Under the pieces are notes generated by a model. The model ran no database searches, was not told the origin of the DNA, and was given only the letters and a program-made list of their open reading frames with translations. From contig JAKGBX010000001.1 in NCBI GenBank assembly GCA_021555075.1, positions 1,984,001-2,048,000 of the forward strand: a DNA stretch of 64,000 nucleotides, in the 5' to 3' direction. Shown one piece after another: positions 19,175-26,638 of the stretch (position 1 is its first letter; every line of letters begins with the position of its first letter). A program made the position numbers and the translations under genes. The DNA is from Rhodobacteraceae bacterium LMO-JJ12. GTDB lineage: Bacteria; Pseudomonadota; Alphaproteobacteria; Rhodobacterales; Rhodobacteraceae.

Positions 19175-19741
19175 TCAGGCGGCTTTGGACAGTGCCACGG
19201 CTGCGCCCAGATCGGCCAACAGCTTGCCAAGAGTTTCGCTCAAGTCGGCATCGCTCAGCGCGCCTTCTTGCGCATCAAACACATCATTGAAATTGGCAAC
19301 GCTCAACGTGCCTTTCAGATCCGCGCCAAAGAACGGTGCCGACACCTTGGCTGCGCCAAGAACGCTTGCTGCACCACCCGGACCAGGCGAGGCGGCAAGA
19401 ATGACTGTCGGCTTGCCCTGATAGACTTCCTTGCCCAGACGCGAAGTCCAGTCGAACAGGTTTTTGTAGGCCGCGGAGTAGTGCCCGTTGTGCTCGGCCA
19501 GAGAGATCAGAAGGGCATCGGCGCCGGCAATCCGGGCCAGAAAGTCACGCGCCAATTGCGGGACGCCGCTTTCGGCTTCGCGGTCGGCAGAATAGAGCGG
19601 CATTTCGAAATCATTGATGTCGAGCACGTCAATCTGCGCCTCGGGTGCAATTTCGGATTTGAACCGTTCGGCCGCGTGGCGCACGAGTTTGGCGTTGATT
19701 GATTTGCTACTGTTGCTGGCTGCAAAAGCGAGAAGTCTCAT
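19175..19741 (-). CDS. NAD(P)H-dependent FMN reductase-like oxidoreductase
   Basis: This 188-aa flavodoxin-fold protein of the NADPH-dependent FMN reductase family has a phosphate-binding loop AASNSSKSINAKLVRHA (8-24). The signatures SLAEHNGHYSAAYKNLFDW (about 80-98) and AASPGPGGAASVLGA (about 114-128) match this family. It reduces flavin or quinone-like substrates in the cytoplasm. It converges with the ketosynthase gene. Two strong palindromes lie upstream, so it is probably under a dedicated repressor or activator. Confidence 0.88.
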   Translation of the reverse strand: MRLLAFAASNSSKSINAKLVRHAAERFKSEIAPEAQIDVLDINDFEMPLYSADREAESGVPQLARDFLARIAGADALLISLAEHNGHYSAAYKNLFDWTSRLGKEVYQGKPTVILAASPGPGGAASVLGAAKVSAPFFGADLKGTLSVANFNDVFDAQEGALSDADLSETLGKLLADLGAAVALSKAA

Positions 19742-19771
19742 GGGCGAGTCCTTTGGAATCGTTGCTTGTTC

Positions 19772-19789
19772 TGACCCCTATATGGGTCA
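19772..19789. promoter_or_regulatory. Candidate operator upstream of the FMN reductase gene (TGACCC-N6-GGGTCA)
   Basis: TGACCC-CTATAT-GGGTCA is a perfect 6-6-6 inverted repeat, 31 bp upstream of the minus-strand start and therefore at or near the promoter. The cognate regulator is unknown. Confidence 0.45.
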
Positions 19790-19828
19790 CTGTGCCCTTG
19801 GAAAAAATCTCCGCCAATGCTCAGCAGC

Positions 19829-19844
19829 TGTGCGCATGCGCACA
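19829..19844. promoter_or_regulatory. 16-bp perfect palindrome upstream of the FMN reductase gene
   Basis: TGTGCGCATGCGCACA is fully self-complementary over 16 bp, about 90 bp upstream of the FMN reductase start and outside any coding region. It may be an operator or a recombination or restriction remnant. Function unknown. Confidence 0.4.
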
Positions 19845-19862
19845 ATAACCACCCAAGCGTGC

Positions 19863-19890
19863 AAAAAAGACCGCACCCATGGGCGCGGCC
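19863..19890 (-). terminator. Terminator of the IalB-like gene
   Basis: On the minus strand GGCCGCGCC and GGTGCGGTC pair (with G-T wobbles) around CATG and are followed by TTTTTT. It lies 40 bp downstream of the IalB-like stop. Confidence 0.7.
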
Positions 19891-19930
19891 TCTATGACAT
19901 GTCGGTATCGTGCGTTGTGGCGCGCGGTGA

Positions 19931-20548
19931 TCAGTTCTCGATTACCGAGGCCGCGTTATACCCATTGGTGAACCCGCTGAGCGACATCTTCAGCACGACC
20001 TTCTGATCGGGCGCGGGGGCGGGCACCAGTGTGACGCTGGCGGCGGCGCCTTTCTTGAAGGCGGCGATATCCTCTGCAGTAAAGCCGATACGCGCAACAC
20101 AGCCGATCGGCGTGCAGAACGAGAACGGATAGCGTTTGCCTTTGCCGCTATCAACTGCGACGGTCAACTGCGCCGTCAGCAGGGTTTCCAGAGGCACCGT
20201 CACAGTCGCGCCGGCAACCGCCTTGCCATCTGCGGGCAGGCGGAACAGCGCCACTTCGGCCACATCCGTGCCCTGCTCATCCTTGAGCAACTGGTAAAGC
20301 TGGCAAGGTTCTTCGCCCTCCGTGACCGGAAAGCATTGCAGCTTCCAGTCGCCATGCTCTGCCTTGATATAAGGTTCCAGGGCTTGCGGCGTGTTCTCTT
20401 CACCAAGGCTGAGATTGTCGCCAATGCCTTCTGTTTGCGTCGGCTCGGCGGCGCTGTCTGCGGGCGCGGGCGTTGTCTCTTGCGCGATGGCGCCCTGAGT
20501 CAGCGCCATAAGCGCGATGAGTGGAAGCGTGGTCAGAAGTCTGGGCAT
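19931..20548 (-). CDS. Invasion-associated locus B (IalB)-family protein
   Basis: This 205-aa secreted protein has a signal peptide (MPRLLTTLPLIALMALTQGAIAQ). The family blocks are HGDWKLQCFPVTEGEEPCQLYQL (about 70-92) and FCTPIGCVARIGF (about 160-172), with cysteine pairs. IalB-like proteins are widespread in alphaproteobacteria and lie in the periplasm or outer envelope. Their molecular function is not settled. The start at 20548 is preferred because GGGGAAC precedes it on the minus strand. The frame stays open far upstream without a ribosome site. Confidence 0.88.
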   Translation of the reverse strand: MPRLLTTLPLIALMALTQGAIAQETTPAPADSAAEPTQTEGIGDNLSLGEENTPQALEPYIKAEHGDWKLQCFPVTEGEEPCQLYQLLKDEQGTDVAEVALFRLPADGKAVAGATVTVPLETLLTAQLTVAVDSGKGKRYPFSFCTPIGCVARIGFTAEDIAAFKKGAAASVTLVPAPAPDQKVVLKMSLSGFTNGYNAASVIEN

Positions 20549-20602
20549 CTTGTTCCCCGTCATTAAATTGGTCCAATTCTCTGCTGGCGATCTAACATGA
20601 CG

Positions 20603-20759
20603 TGCCGCCCATGTCAGCGCAAAAGCGTGTGCGATGCAGCCGGATACAGCGGATTTCTGCTCTTGCGGCGGCATTTGCATACGGGAGTTGATGTTCGCGC
20701 CGATGGCGCCAGGATACTCAGATATGAGAAAGAGGCCCGAAGGCCTCTTTCTCTTTTTT
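20603..20759 (+). ncRNA. Possible small RNA ending at an orphan plus-strand terminator
   Basis: A stem GAGAAAGAGGCC / GGCCTCTTTCTC with loop CGAA, followed by TTTTTT, ends a plus-strand transcript that contains no plausible gene. A weak promoter, TTGGTC-N17-TCTAAC (20568-20596), lies about 160 bp upstream, giving a transcript near 157 nt. The 5' end is a guess. The terminator is strong evidence, the promoter weak. Confidence 0.3.
20726..20759 (+). terminator. Orphan rho-independent terminator (plus strand)
   Basis: A perfect 12-bp stem (GAGAAAGAGGCC with GGCCTCTTTCTC) and a tetraloop CGAA are followed by six T residues on the plus strand only. No plus-strand gene precedes it within its intergenic region. 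Confidence 0.85.
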
Positions 20760-20850
20760 CTCCCCGTCGGACTGGCCGACTTAGTCATTGAGGCGACGCT
20801 ATGATTTTTGGAACGTTGCGTCAACAGCCTTTCTCAGCTTGATTTATCCG

Positions 20851-20952
20851 AAAAAAAAGCGCCGCACCCAAAGGCGCGGCGAGTTTGACAGCGAGGAAGT
20901 CTACCCGGCACCAAGAGGACGCTAGGCCCCGGGTCAAGCTTGACACTGACAC
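20851..20952 (-). ncRNA. Possible small RNA ending at an orphan minus-strand terminator
   Basis: The minus-strand stem CGCCGCGCC / GGTGCGGCG (one G-T pair) is followed by eight T residues (terminator about 20851-20881). Upstream on that strand lies TTGCCA-N18-CTTAAT (20959-20988), a fair sigma-70 pair, which predicts a transcript of about 100 nt. No ORF fits. The gene to the right is on the other strand, so the terminator has no protein-coding owner. Confidence 0.35.
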
Positions 20953-21003
20953 GAAAAGATTAAGGTTGTATGTGCGGTGCATTGGCAATGAAAAGCGGGG
21001 GGC

Positions 21004-22560
21004 ATGTCCTTGGAAAATACGGTGTTTATCGGCGGCGGCGGCGAAGGCTATGGCACGAAGCAGGGCCTGAGCCTTAAATATGCCAACCGGCACGGGCTGA
21101 TCGCGGGGGCCACGGGCACCGGCAAGACCGTGACCTTGCAGATTCTCGCAGAAGGGTTTTCCGCCGCGGGCGTGCCAGTATTCATGTCGGATGTGAAAGG
21201 CGACCTTTCGGGGCTGGCCAAGCCTGGATCGGCAGGTTTCAAGCTGCACGAAGCCTTTAGCAGCCGCGCCACCAAGATCGGCTTTGATGACTACACCTAT
21301 CAGGGCTTTCCGGTGACATTCTGGGACTTGCTGGGCGAACAGGGCCATCCGGTACGCACCACCGTGGCCGAAATGGGACCGCTGCTTCTGAGCCGACTGA
21401 TGGAATTGTCCGAGGCGCAGGAGGGCATCTTGAACATTGCCTTCCGCCTGTCCGATGAGGAGGGGTTGCCGCTGCTCGATCTCAAGGATTTGCAGGCGTT
21501 GCTGGTCTGGGTTGGCGAAAATCGTGCCAAGCTGTCTCTGCGCTATGGCAATATTTCGGTGCAATCCATCGGCGCGATTCAGCGCCGTTTGCTGGTTCTG
21601 GAAAATCAGGGCGGCGCCAAGCTGTTTGGCGAACCTGCACTGGAGCTGTCTGACATCATGATGAACGATGCGCAGGGCAGGGGGCGGATCAATATTCTGG
21701 CCGCAGACAAGCTGATGAACAGCCCCCGGCTCTATGCCACATTTCTGCTTTGGCTGCTGTCCGAATTGTTCGAAGTGCTTCCCGAGGTGGGCGACCCGGA
21801 CAAGCCCAGGCTGGTGTTTTTCTTTGATGAGGCGCATCTGCTATTTGATGACGCCCCGAAGGCGCTTGTTGACAAGGTGGAACAGGTCGCGCGGCTGATC
21901 CGCTCCAAGGGGGTCGGTGTCTATTTCATCACCCAGAACCCGGCCGACGTGCCCGAGGATATCCTCGGGCAGCTTGGCAACCGGGTGCAGCACGCGCTGC
22001 GCGCCTTCACCGCGCGCGACCGCAAGGCGCTGCGGCTGGCGGCAGAAACCTACCGCGAGAACCCGGATTTCGACATCGAGGAAGCTATACGCGAAGTCGG
22101 TGTTGGCGAGGCCGTCACCTCGATGCTGGAGAACAAGGGCGTGCCGGGCGTGGCGCAACGCACGTTGATCCGCCCGCCCTCGTCCCAGCTTGGGCCGATC
22201 GAGCCGGGCGAGCGCGCGGCGTTGATCAACGGCTCGCCGATTGCCGGCAAATACGAAGAACTGCTCGACCGCCGCTCGGCCTATGAGATATTGGCCAAGC
22301 GGGCGGCGGATGCGGCCAAGGCAGCGGAAGAGGCCGAAGACAAGGAAGCGGAAATGGAGATGGCCGAGCGTGAATTCAACGCCGGGCGGCGCTATTCGGG
22401 GAGCCGGGTCGGACGCTCGACCTCGCGCAGTACAAGGAAGGCGCGCAAGGATGAAAGCTTTGGCGAGGCCATCACCCGCAACGTGATGAAAGAGCTGAGC
22501 GGCACCACCGGGCGGCGCATCGTGCGCGGCCTTTTTGGCGGGCTGTTCAAGGGGCGCTGA
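21004..22560 (+). CDS. HerA-like helicase-domain ATPase (DUF853 family)
   Basis: This 518-aa ATPase has Walker A GATGTGKT (35-42) and a Walker B region LVFFFDEAHLLF (about 270-281). SKGVGVYFITQNPADVPEDILGQLGNRVQHALRAF-type sequence follows, characteristic of the DUF853/YjgR group related to HerA/FtsK translocases. The C-terminal 80 residues are charged and low complexity (AAEEAEDKEAEMEMAE). The cellular role of this family is not well defined. It stands alone, and a GC-rich hairpin separates it from the convergent ABC operon. Confidence 0.88.
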   Translation: MSLENTVFIGGGGEGYGTKQGLSLKYANRHGLIAGATGTGKTVTLQILAEGFSAAGVPVFMSDVKGDLSGLAKPGSAGFKLHEAFSSRATKIGFDDYTYQGFPVTFWDLLGEQGHPVRTTVAEMGPLLLSRLMELSEAQEGILNIAFRLSDEEGLPLLDLKDLQALLVWVGENRAKLSLRYGNISVQSIGAIQRRLLVLENQGGAKLFGEPALELSDIMMNDAQGRGRINILAADKLMNSPRLYATFLLWLLSELFEVLPEVGDPDKPRLVFFFDEAHLLFDDAPKALVDKVEQVARLIRSKGVGVYFITQNPADVPEDILGQLGNRVQHALRAFTARDRKALRLAAETYRENPDFDIEEAIREVGVGEAVTSMLENKGVPGVAQRTLIRPPSSQLGPIEPGERAALINGSPIAGKYEELLDRRSAYEILAKRAADAAKAAEEAEDKEAEMEMAEREFNAGRRYSGSRVGRSTSRSTRKARKDESFGEAITRNVMKELSGTTGRRIVRGLFGGLFKGR

Positions 22561-22576
22561 ACCGGGGCCGGTTTTG

Positions 22577-22612
22577 CACCCCGTCCCGGATCAAGCCCGG
22601 GGCGGGGTTTGC
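22577..22612. terminator. GC-rich bidirectional hairpin between convergent genes
   Basis: GCACCCCGTCCCGG and a near-complementary GCCCGGGGCGGGGTTTGC flank ATCAA, and TTT follows on the plus strand. It sits exactly between the convergent HerA-like gene and livM. The motif CCCGGATCAAGCCCGGG also resembles a dispersed intergenic repeat. Confidence 0.55.
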
Positions 22613-22625
22613 AGCGAAGGCCGCC

Positions 22626-23957
22626 TCACTTCTCCGGGATCAACCCGCGTGGAGAGAACCTGAGCACCAGGAGCAATACCACCCCCATGGTCAAGAGCCG
22701 CATATGCGCCACGCTGTCGAGCAGGTGCAGCTTGAGCGCGCTGTCGTTTGCCATGCCCGAGGTGATGATATCCATCAAAAAGGCACCCATCGGTTCGACC
22801 TGTACCCAGAGGAACCAGATCAGGAAGCCGCCCAGCACCGCACCCAGATTGTTGCCCGATCCGCCGACAATCACCATCACCCAGACCAGGAAGGTAAAGC
22901 GCAGCGGCTGATAGGTGCCCGGTGTCAATTGCCCGTCAAGCGTAGTGATCATCGCGCCGGCAATGCCACAGATCGCGCTGCCGAGAATGAACACCTGCAA
23001 ATGCCGCGCGGTCACGTCCTTGCCCATGGCTTCGGCCGCCACTTCGTTGTCACGGATCGCACGCATCATCCGTCCCCACGGGCTTTTCAGCGCCTTTTGC
23101 GCCATCCACAGGAGGATCAGCAACACGATAAGAAAGAGCACCGCATAGCCCAACTTGACCCAAAGCGTTGACGCCGTGACCGGGTCAATCCCCAAGCCCT
23201 CGGCGCGATCCACAAACGCGAGATTCTGTTGCAGGTCGATTTCGTTGGGCACCGGGCGGGGCAGGCCGATCACATTCTTCACGCCGCGCGCCAGCCAGTC
23301 CTCGTTCTTCATCACGGCGATGATGATTTCGGCAATGCCCAGCGTGGCAATCGCCAGATAATCCGAGCGCAGCCCGAGAGCGGTCTTGCCGATCAGCCAT
23401 GCGGCACCGGCCGCCAACAACCCGCCGACCGGCCAGGCAATCAGCGTGATCCAGCCGCAGGCCTTGAAATCGGTGCAGAAGTTCAGCCCGCCGATATGGC
23501 CAGCACTTGCAGGGTTGATCGCTTCAACCGCTGCTACACCCGCATCAAACACGGCGCGGAAAACGAAGAATCCAACCACCAGGATTGCAATCATCGCAAT
23601 GTTGCGGGTGCGCCCGGCAGGCATCTTTTTATAGGCAAATACCGTCGCCACGATGGTGCCGGCACCCAGGGCCAGCCCGCCAAGAACGCGCGCACCGCCC
23701 GCCGCCCAGGCCTCGGTTTCCGGCGGCATGGAGACCAGAACCGTGGCCAGCCCGCCAAGCGCGACAAACCCCATGACACCGACGTTGAACAGCCCGGCAA
23801 ACCCCCATTGCAGGTTCACCCCCAGCGCCATGATTGCGCTGACCAGCCCCATGTTGAGAATAAACAGGGCCGAGTTCCACGATTGCATGAACCCGGTCAG
23901 CAGGATCAAACAACCAACGAAGGCAAAAAGAAGCGTATTTCTCATTGTCTCGGTCAT
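22626..23957 (-). CDS. livM: Branched-chain/amide-type ABC transporter permease (LivM-like)
   Basis: This 443-aa inner-membrane permease of the HAAT family has about ten hydrophobic segments. Conserved blocks include MALGVNLQWGFAGLFNVGVMGFV (near 40-62) and the SDYLAIATLGIAEII cytoplasmic loop (around 240-254). A long insert between the first helices makes it larger than E. coli LivM. The ATG at 23957 lies in an ATGA overlap with livH and is preferred over a long open upstream extension. It is the last gene of the eight-cistron operon. Confidence 0.9.
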   Translation of the reverse strand: MTETMRNTLLFAFVGCLILLTGFMQSWNSALFILNMGLVSAIMALGVNLQWGFAGLFNVGVMGFVALGGLATVLVSMPPETEAWAAGGARVLGGLALGAGTIVATVFAYKKMPAGRTRNIAMIAILVVGFFVFRAVFDAGVAAVEAINPASAGHIGGLNFCTDFKACGWITLIAWPVGGLLAAGAAWLIGKTALGLRSDYLAIATLGIAEIIIAVMKNEDWLARGVKNVIGLPRPVPNEIDLQQNLAFVDRAEGLGIDPVTASTLWVKLGYAVLFLIVLLILLWMAQKALKSPWGRMMRAIRDNEVAAEAMGKDVTARHLQVFILGSAICGIAGAMITTLDGQLTPGTYQPLRFTFLVWVMVIVGGSGNNLGAVLGGFLIWFLWVQVEPMGAFLMDIITSGMANDSALKLHLLDSVAHMRLLTMGVVLLLVLRFSPRGLIPEK

Positions 23958-24964
23958 ACCGACTGTCCTTTGAAAAGGCCCGTGGGCTTGAAGAGAAGCA
24001 CAATCAGCAGAATGACGAAGCTGACGGCGAATTTGTAATCGGTTGAGAGCAACTGAACGAGCCCGCTCGGTTCGAGGCTCTCTGGCAGGGCATACACCAA
24101 CACTTTCTTCCAGGCGTAGGTGATGGTCACTTCTGAGAATGCGATCACGAACCCGCCCGCGATGGCCCCCAGCGGACTGCCAAGGCCCCCGACAATGGCG
24201 GCGGCAAAGATCGGCAACAGAAGTTGGAAATAGGTGAACGGCTTGAAGCTCTTGTCGAGGCCATAGAGCGTACCCGCGATGGTGGCGAGACCAGCGACAA
24301 TCATCCAAGTATAAAGCACCACCCGCTCGGGGTTGATGCCCGACAGCAGCGCCAGATCCTCGTTGTCGGAATAGGCGCGCATCGACTTGCCCGTGCGGGT
24401 GCGGTTCAAGAACCAGAACAGCACGGCCACAACGATGATCGCCGTGATCACGGTGATGCCCTGCGTGGTCTTGATCGCCAGCCCTTCGTCAAGCCCGGTC
24501 AGTTCCTTGAACTTGCGCACCGAAACGATGAACCGTTCGCCGTCGGAAAAACGTTGATCGCCGGGGCCGATGATAAAGCGCACCAGCCCGTTCATGATGA
24601 ACATTACGCCCATTGAGACGATCACAAGGATCACCGGCTTGGCCTTTTGCGCGCGATAGAAGTGATAGACCGCGCGATCGGTAAAGAGCAGCAACGCAAT
24701 ACAGCCCAATATGCCAAACGGCAGCGCCAACAACGCGGTGGGCAGGGGGCCAAAACTGATCCCCATAGATTGGAACCACCACGTAAACAGAACGGTGACC
24801 ATCGCACCAAAGGCCATCGTGTCGCCGTGGGCAAAATTCGAGAAACGCAAGATGCCATAGATCAGCGTGACCCCTAGAGCGCCTAGCGCAAGCTGGCTCC
24901 CATAGGTGATCGCGGGGATCAATACGAAGTTAGAGAGCGCCACTAAGGCGTTGATTAGATCCAT
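23954..24964 (-). CDS. livH: Branched-chain/amide-type ABC transporter permease (LivH-like)
   Basis: This 336-aa permease of the LivH family shows the N-terminal block GALGVTLIYGILRFSNFAHGD (near 28-48), followed by several helices, and LPIFAAAIVGGLGSPLGAIAGG (around 250-271), the usual coupling region. Its start abuts the stop of the small secreted protein gene, and its stop overlaps livM by 4 bp. The substrate cannot be fixed from sequence: branched-chain amino acids, amides or urea-like compounds are all known for this family. Confidence 0.9.
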   Translation of the reverse strand: MDLINALVALSNFVLIPAITYGSQLALGALGVTLIYGILRFSNFAHGDTMAFGAMVTVLFTWWFQSMGISFGPLPTALLALPFGILGCIALLLFTDRAVYHFYRAQKAKPVILVIVSMGVMFIMNGLVRFIIGPGDQRFSDGERFIVSVRKFKELTGLDEGLAIKTTQGITVITAIIVVAVLFWFLNRTRTGKSMRAYSDNEDLALLSGINPERVVLYTWMIVAGLATIAGTLYGLDKSFKPFTYFQLLLPIFAAAIVGGLGSPLGAIAGGFVIAFSEVTITYAWKKVLVYALPESLEPSGLVQLLSTDYKFAVSFVILLIVLLFKPTGLFKGQSV

Positions 24965-25315
24965 TCAGAAGGCTCCCTCGCAATGGCCAAGGTAAGAGAT
25001 CACTTGCGGCCCATCATTGGTGTGGCTGGTCATCCGCGCGGCGGTGGGTGTGATCGACATCAAGTATTCTGCACCCTGTCCGCTGGCAAAAAGTGTGGTC
25101 AGCGTGTCAGTTTCCTTGACCGCGACGATAATCATGTTGCCTGTTTGCATGCTCAGAGCCTCGGCCCCGATATCCACTTCGACTTCGTATGCTGCCGTCT
25201 GACAGGCTTCGGCCTCGTAACATTCGGTGGTGAAGGTGCAGGGGAAGGCCGCCGCTTGGGTGGTAAGCAAACCAGATGTTATGGCAGTCAATGTGCTGGC
25301 AACGTGGAGATTCAT
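24965..25315 (-). CDS. Small secreted protein embedded in the liv operon (116 aa)
   Basis: Unrecognised protein of 116 aa. The signal peptide (MNLHVASTLTAITSGLLTTQAAA) is followed by a cysteine-rich start FPCTFTTECYEAEACQ and a C-terminus GHCEGAF. The layout (two early Cys clusters, a beta-rich middle, a Cys-Glu end) parallels the neighbouring 131-aa protein, so they are likely paralogues. The start lies in a 4-bp overlap with that gene, and the stop is immediately before the livH start. Co-translation with the transporter suggests a periplasmic accessory role (inference). Confidence 0.75.
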   Translation of the reverse strand: MNLHVASTLTAITSGLLTTQAAAFPCTFTTECYEAEACQTAAYEVEVDIGAEALSMQTGNMIIVAVKETDTLTTLFASGQGAEYLMSITPTAARMTSHTNDGPQVISYLGHCEGAF

Positions 25316-25707
25316 TTGTCGTCCTCACACCGCAAGACGAACTGACCCTGGCTTCCGGTTCCGTGGGCATATGTCATGACCAGGCTGTTGCGCGCGTTGT
25401 CCAATTGGACAATCGCAAGCGTGTGCGAGTCCTGCATCAGATAGATGTTGCTGTCCTTAACGCGGGAAAATTCCTCTACCAGCGGTGGGGCAAAAAGGAT
25501 GAGCGTTTTTTCGTCCTCTGAGCGGATGACTGTTGCGGACTTCAGGTTGTCTGCTTTGCAATCTGGCGCTGCGTCACCGCTGTAGGGCGTGTAGTTACAT
25601 TGCGAAATGGCGGTACACTCATAAAAATCCGCGGCAGAAACCGGTCCGGCCATCGCCGTGACCAGAATCGTGCCTGTCAGAAATCCAAGGCCCGCTCGCA
25701 TCCTCAT
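25312..25707 (-). CDS. Small secreted protein embedded in the liv operon (131 aa)
   Basis: Unrecognised protein of 131 aa with a signal peptide ending near GPVSAADF. The mature part begins YECTAISQCNYTPY and ends QGQFVLRCEDDK, with four cysteines that could form two disulfides in the periplasm. Weak similarity to the 116-aa protein downstream suggests a duplicated pair. It overlaps livF and the 116-aa gene by 4 bp each. Neither is a standard part of a HAAT transporter. Confidence 0.75.
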   Translation of the reverse strand: MRMRAGLGFLTGTILVTAMAGPVSAADFYECTAISQCNYTPYSGDAAPDCKADNLKSATVIRSEDEKTLILFAPPLVEEFSRVKDSNIYLMQDSHTLAIVQLDNARNSLVMTYAHGTGSQGQFVLRCEDDK

Positions 25708-26534
25708 CCCCCGAGAAAACTTTGGCGCACTTCGGGATCAGCCAAGAGTTCCTGCCCCGTGCCAGTATGACCATTCGCCCCTTGCACCAGAACATAACCG
25801 CGATCGGCAATTTCCAGCGCCTGACGCGCGTTCTGTTCAACCATCAGAACCGGCAGGCCGGTGCGCGCCACCTCGATGATGCGGTCAAACAGTTCGTCCA
25901 TCACGATGGGGGAGACCCCGGCGGTCGGTTCGTCCAGCATCAATACCTTGGGTTGGGTCATCAAGGCCCGCCCCACCGCGACCTGCTGGCGCTGTCCGCC
26001 CGAAAGCTCGCCTGCGGGTTGGTTGCGTTTTTCCTTCAGGATCGGGAACAGGTCATAGACCTGCGCCATGGTGCCCGAGAAATCATCGGTGCGGATGAAC
26101 GCCCCCATTTCGAGATTCTCCTCAACCGTCAGCGAGGTGAAGATGTTCGAGGTTTGCGGCACAAAGCCCATGCCGCGCCCGACACGGTCCTGCGGGCTAA
26201 GCGCCGAGATATCCTCGCCATCGAGCAACACCCGCCCGGCGCGCAGATCGAGCATACCGAAGACCGCCTTCATCGCGGTCGACTTGCCCGCACCGTTGGG
26301 GCCGACGATGACCGCGATCTCACCCTTGTTCACGGCGATGGTGCAATCATGCAGGATGTCGGGGCCGTTTTTGCCATAACCGCCGGTCATGCTCTCGCCG
26401 ATCAGGAAGGGGCTGTCGCCTTCGACACGCGAGGTCTTGCCGCTTTTCTTCAACGGAATCTCGCCCTGCGGCCTGCCGCTGGTGATGCTGCGGTCCTTGT
26501 TGCCGCGGTCGTCTTGATAGGGGTTCTGGCTCAT
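25704..26534 (-). CDS. livF: Branched-chain/amide-type ABC transporter ATPase (LivF-like)
   Basis: This 276-aa ATPase has Walker A GPNGAGKST, signature LSGGQRQQVAVGRAL, Walker B VLMLDEPTAGVSP and a switch histidine replaced by the LivF-type VLMVEQNARQAL. The first 45 residues (polar, SQNPYQDDRGNKDRS) form an extension absent from typical LivF proteins of about 235 aa. It powers uptake together with LivG. It is coupled on both sides by ATGA overlaps. Confidence 0.92.
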   Translation of the reverse strand: MSQNPYQDDRGNKDRSITSGRPQGEIPLKKSGKTSRVEGDSPFLIGESMTGGYGKNGPDILHDCTIAVNKGEIAVIVGPNGAGKSTAMKAVFGMLDLRAGRVLLDGEDISALSPQDRVGRGMGFVPQTSNIFTSLTVEENLEMGAFIRTDDFSGTMAQVYDLFPILKEKRNQPAGELSGGQRQQVAVGRALMTQPKVLMLDEPTAGVSPIVMDELFDRIIEVARTGLPVLMVEQNARQALEIADRGYVLVQGANGHTGTGQELLADPEVRQSFLGG

Positions 26535-26638
26535 GGCTGGCCCTGTCTGATGGTGGCGCTCATAGATCTTTGCTCCTGTCGCAAAGCCGCCCGTCGCAGA
26601 TTGTCGCTACGTGCCGGGGGCAGGGTGGCGTAAATCAT
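26531..26638 (-). CDS. 35-codon ORF bridging livG and livF
   Basis: An ORF of 35 codons starts in an ATGA overlap with the livG stop and ends in an ATGA overlap with the livF start. The peptide begins MIYATLPPARSDNLRR and is basic, with no hydrophobic segment. Both junctions are the same 4-bp type used elsewhere in this operon. It may be translated mainly to carry ribosomes from livG to livF, or be a real micro-protein. It could also be chance, since no homologue is known to me. Confidence 0.4.
   Translation of the reverse strand: MIYATLPPARSDNLRRAALRQEQRSMSATIRQGQP

Larger units (their letters stand above)
20549..21003. other. 455-bp intergenic region with two converging orphan terminators
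   Basis: It lies between the divergent IalB-like gene and the HerA-like ATPase gene. It holds a strong plus-strand terminator (20726-20759) and a strong minus-strand terminator (20851-20881). Neither has a protein gene upstream of it in the same direction, so each may end a small RNA. A perfect TTGACA at 20940 may be the -35 of the ATPase gene, though no good -10 follows. A 13-bp palindrome AATTGG-T-CCAATT lies at 20566-20578. Confidence 0.6.

Noticed and set aside
20597-20791. 64-codon plus-strand frame before the HerA-like gene
   Set aside because: It runs through a perfect terminator stem and has no ribosome site.
23958-24308. In-frame N-terminal extension of livM
   Set aside because: It lies within livH in another frame, and the ATGA overlap supplies the natural start with a good membrane N-terminus.
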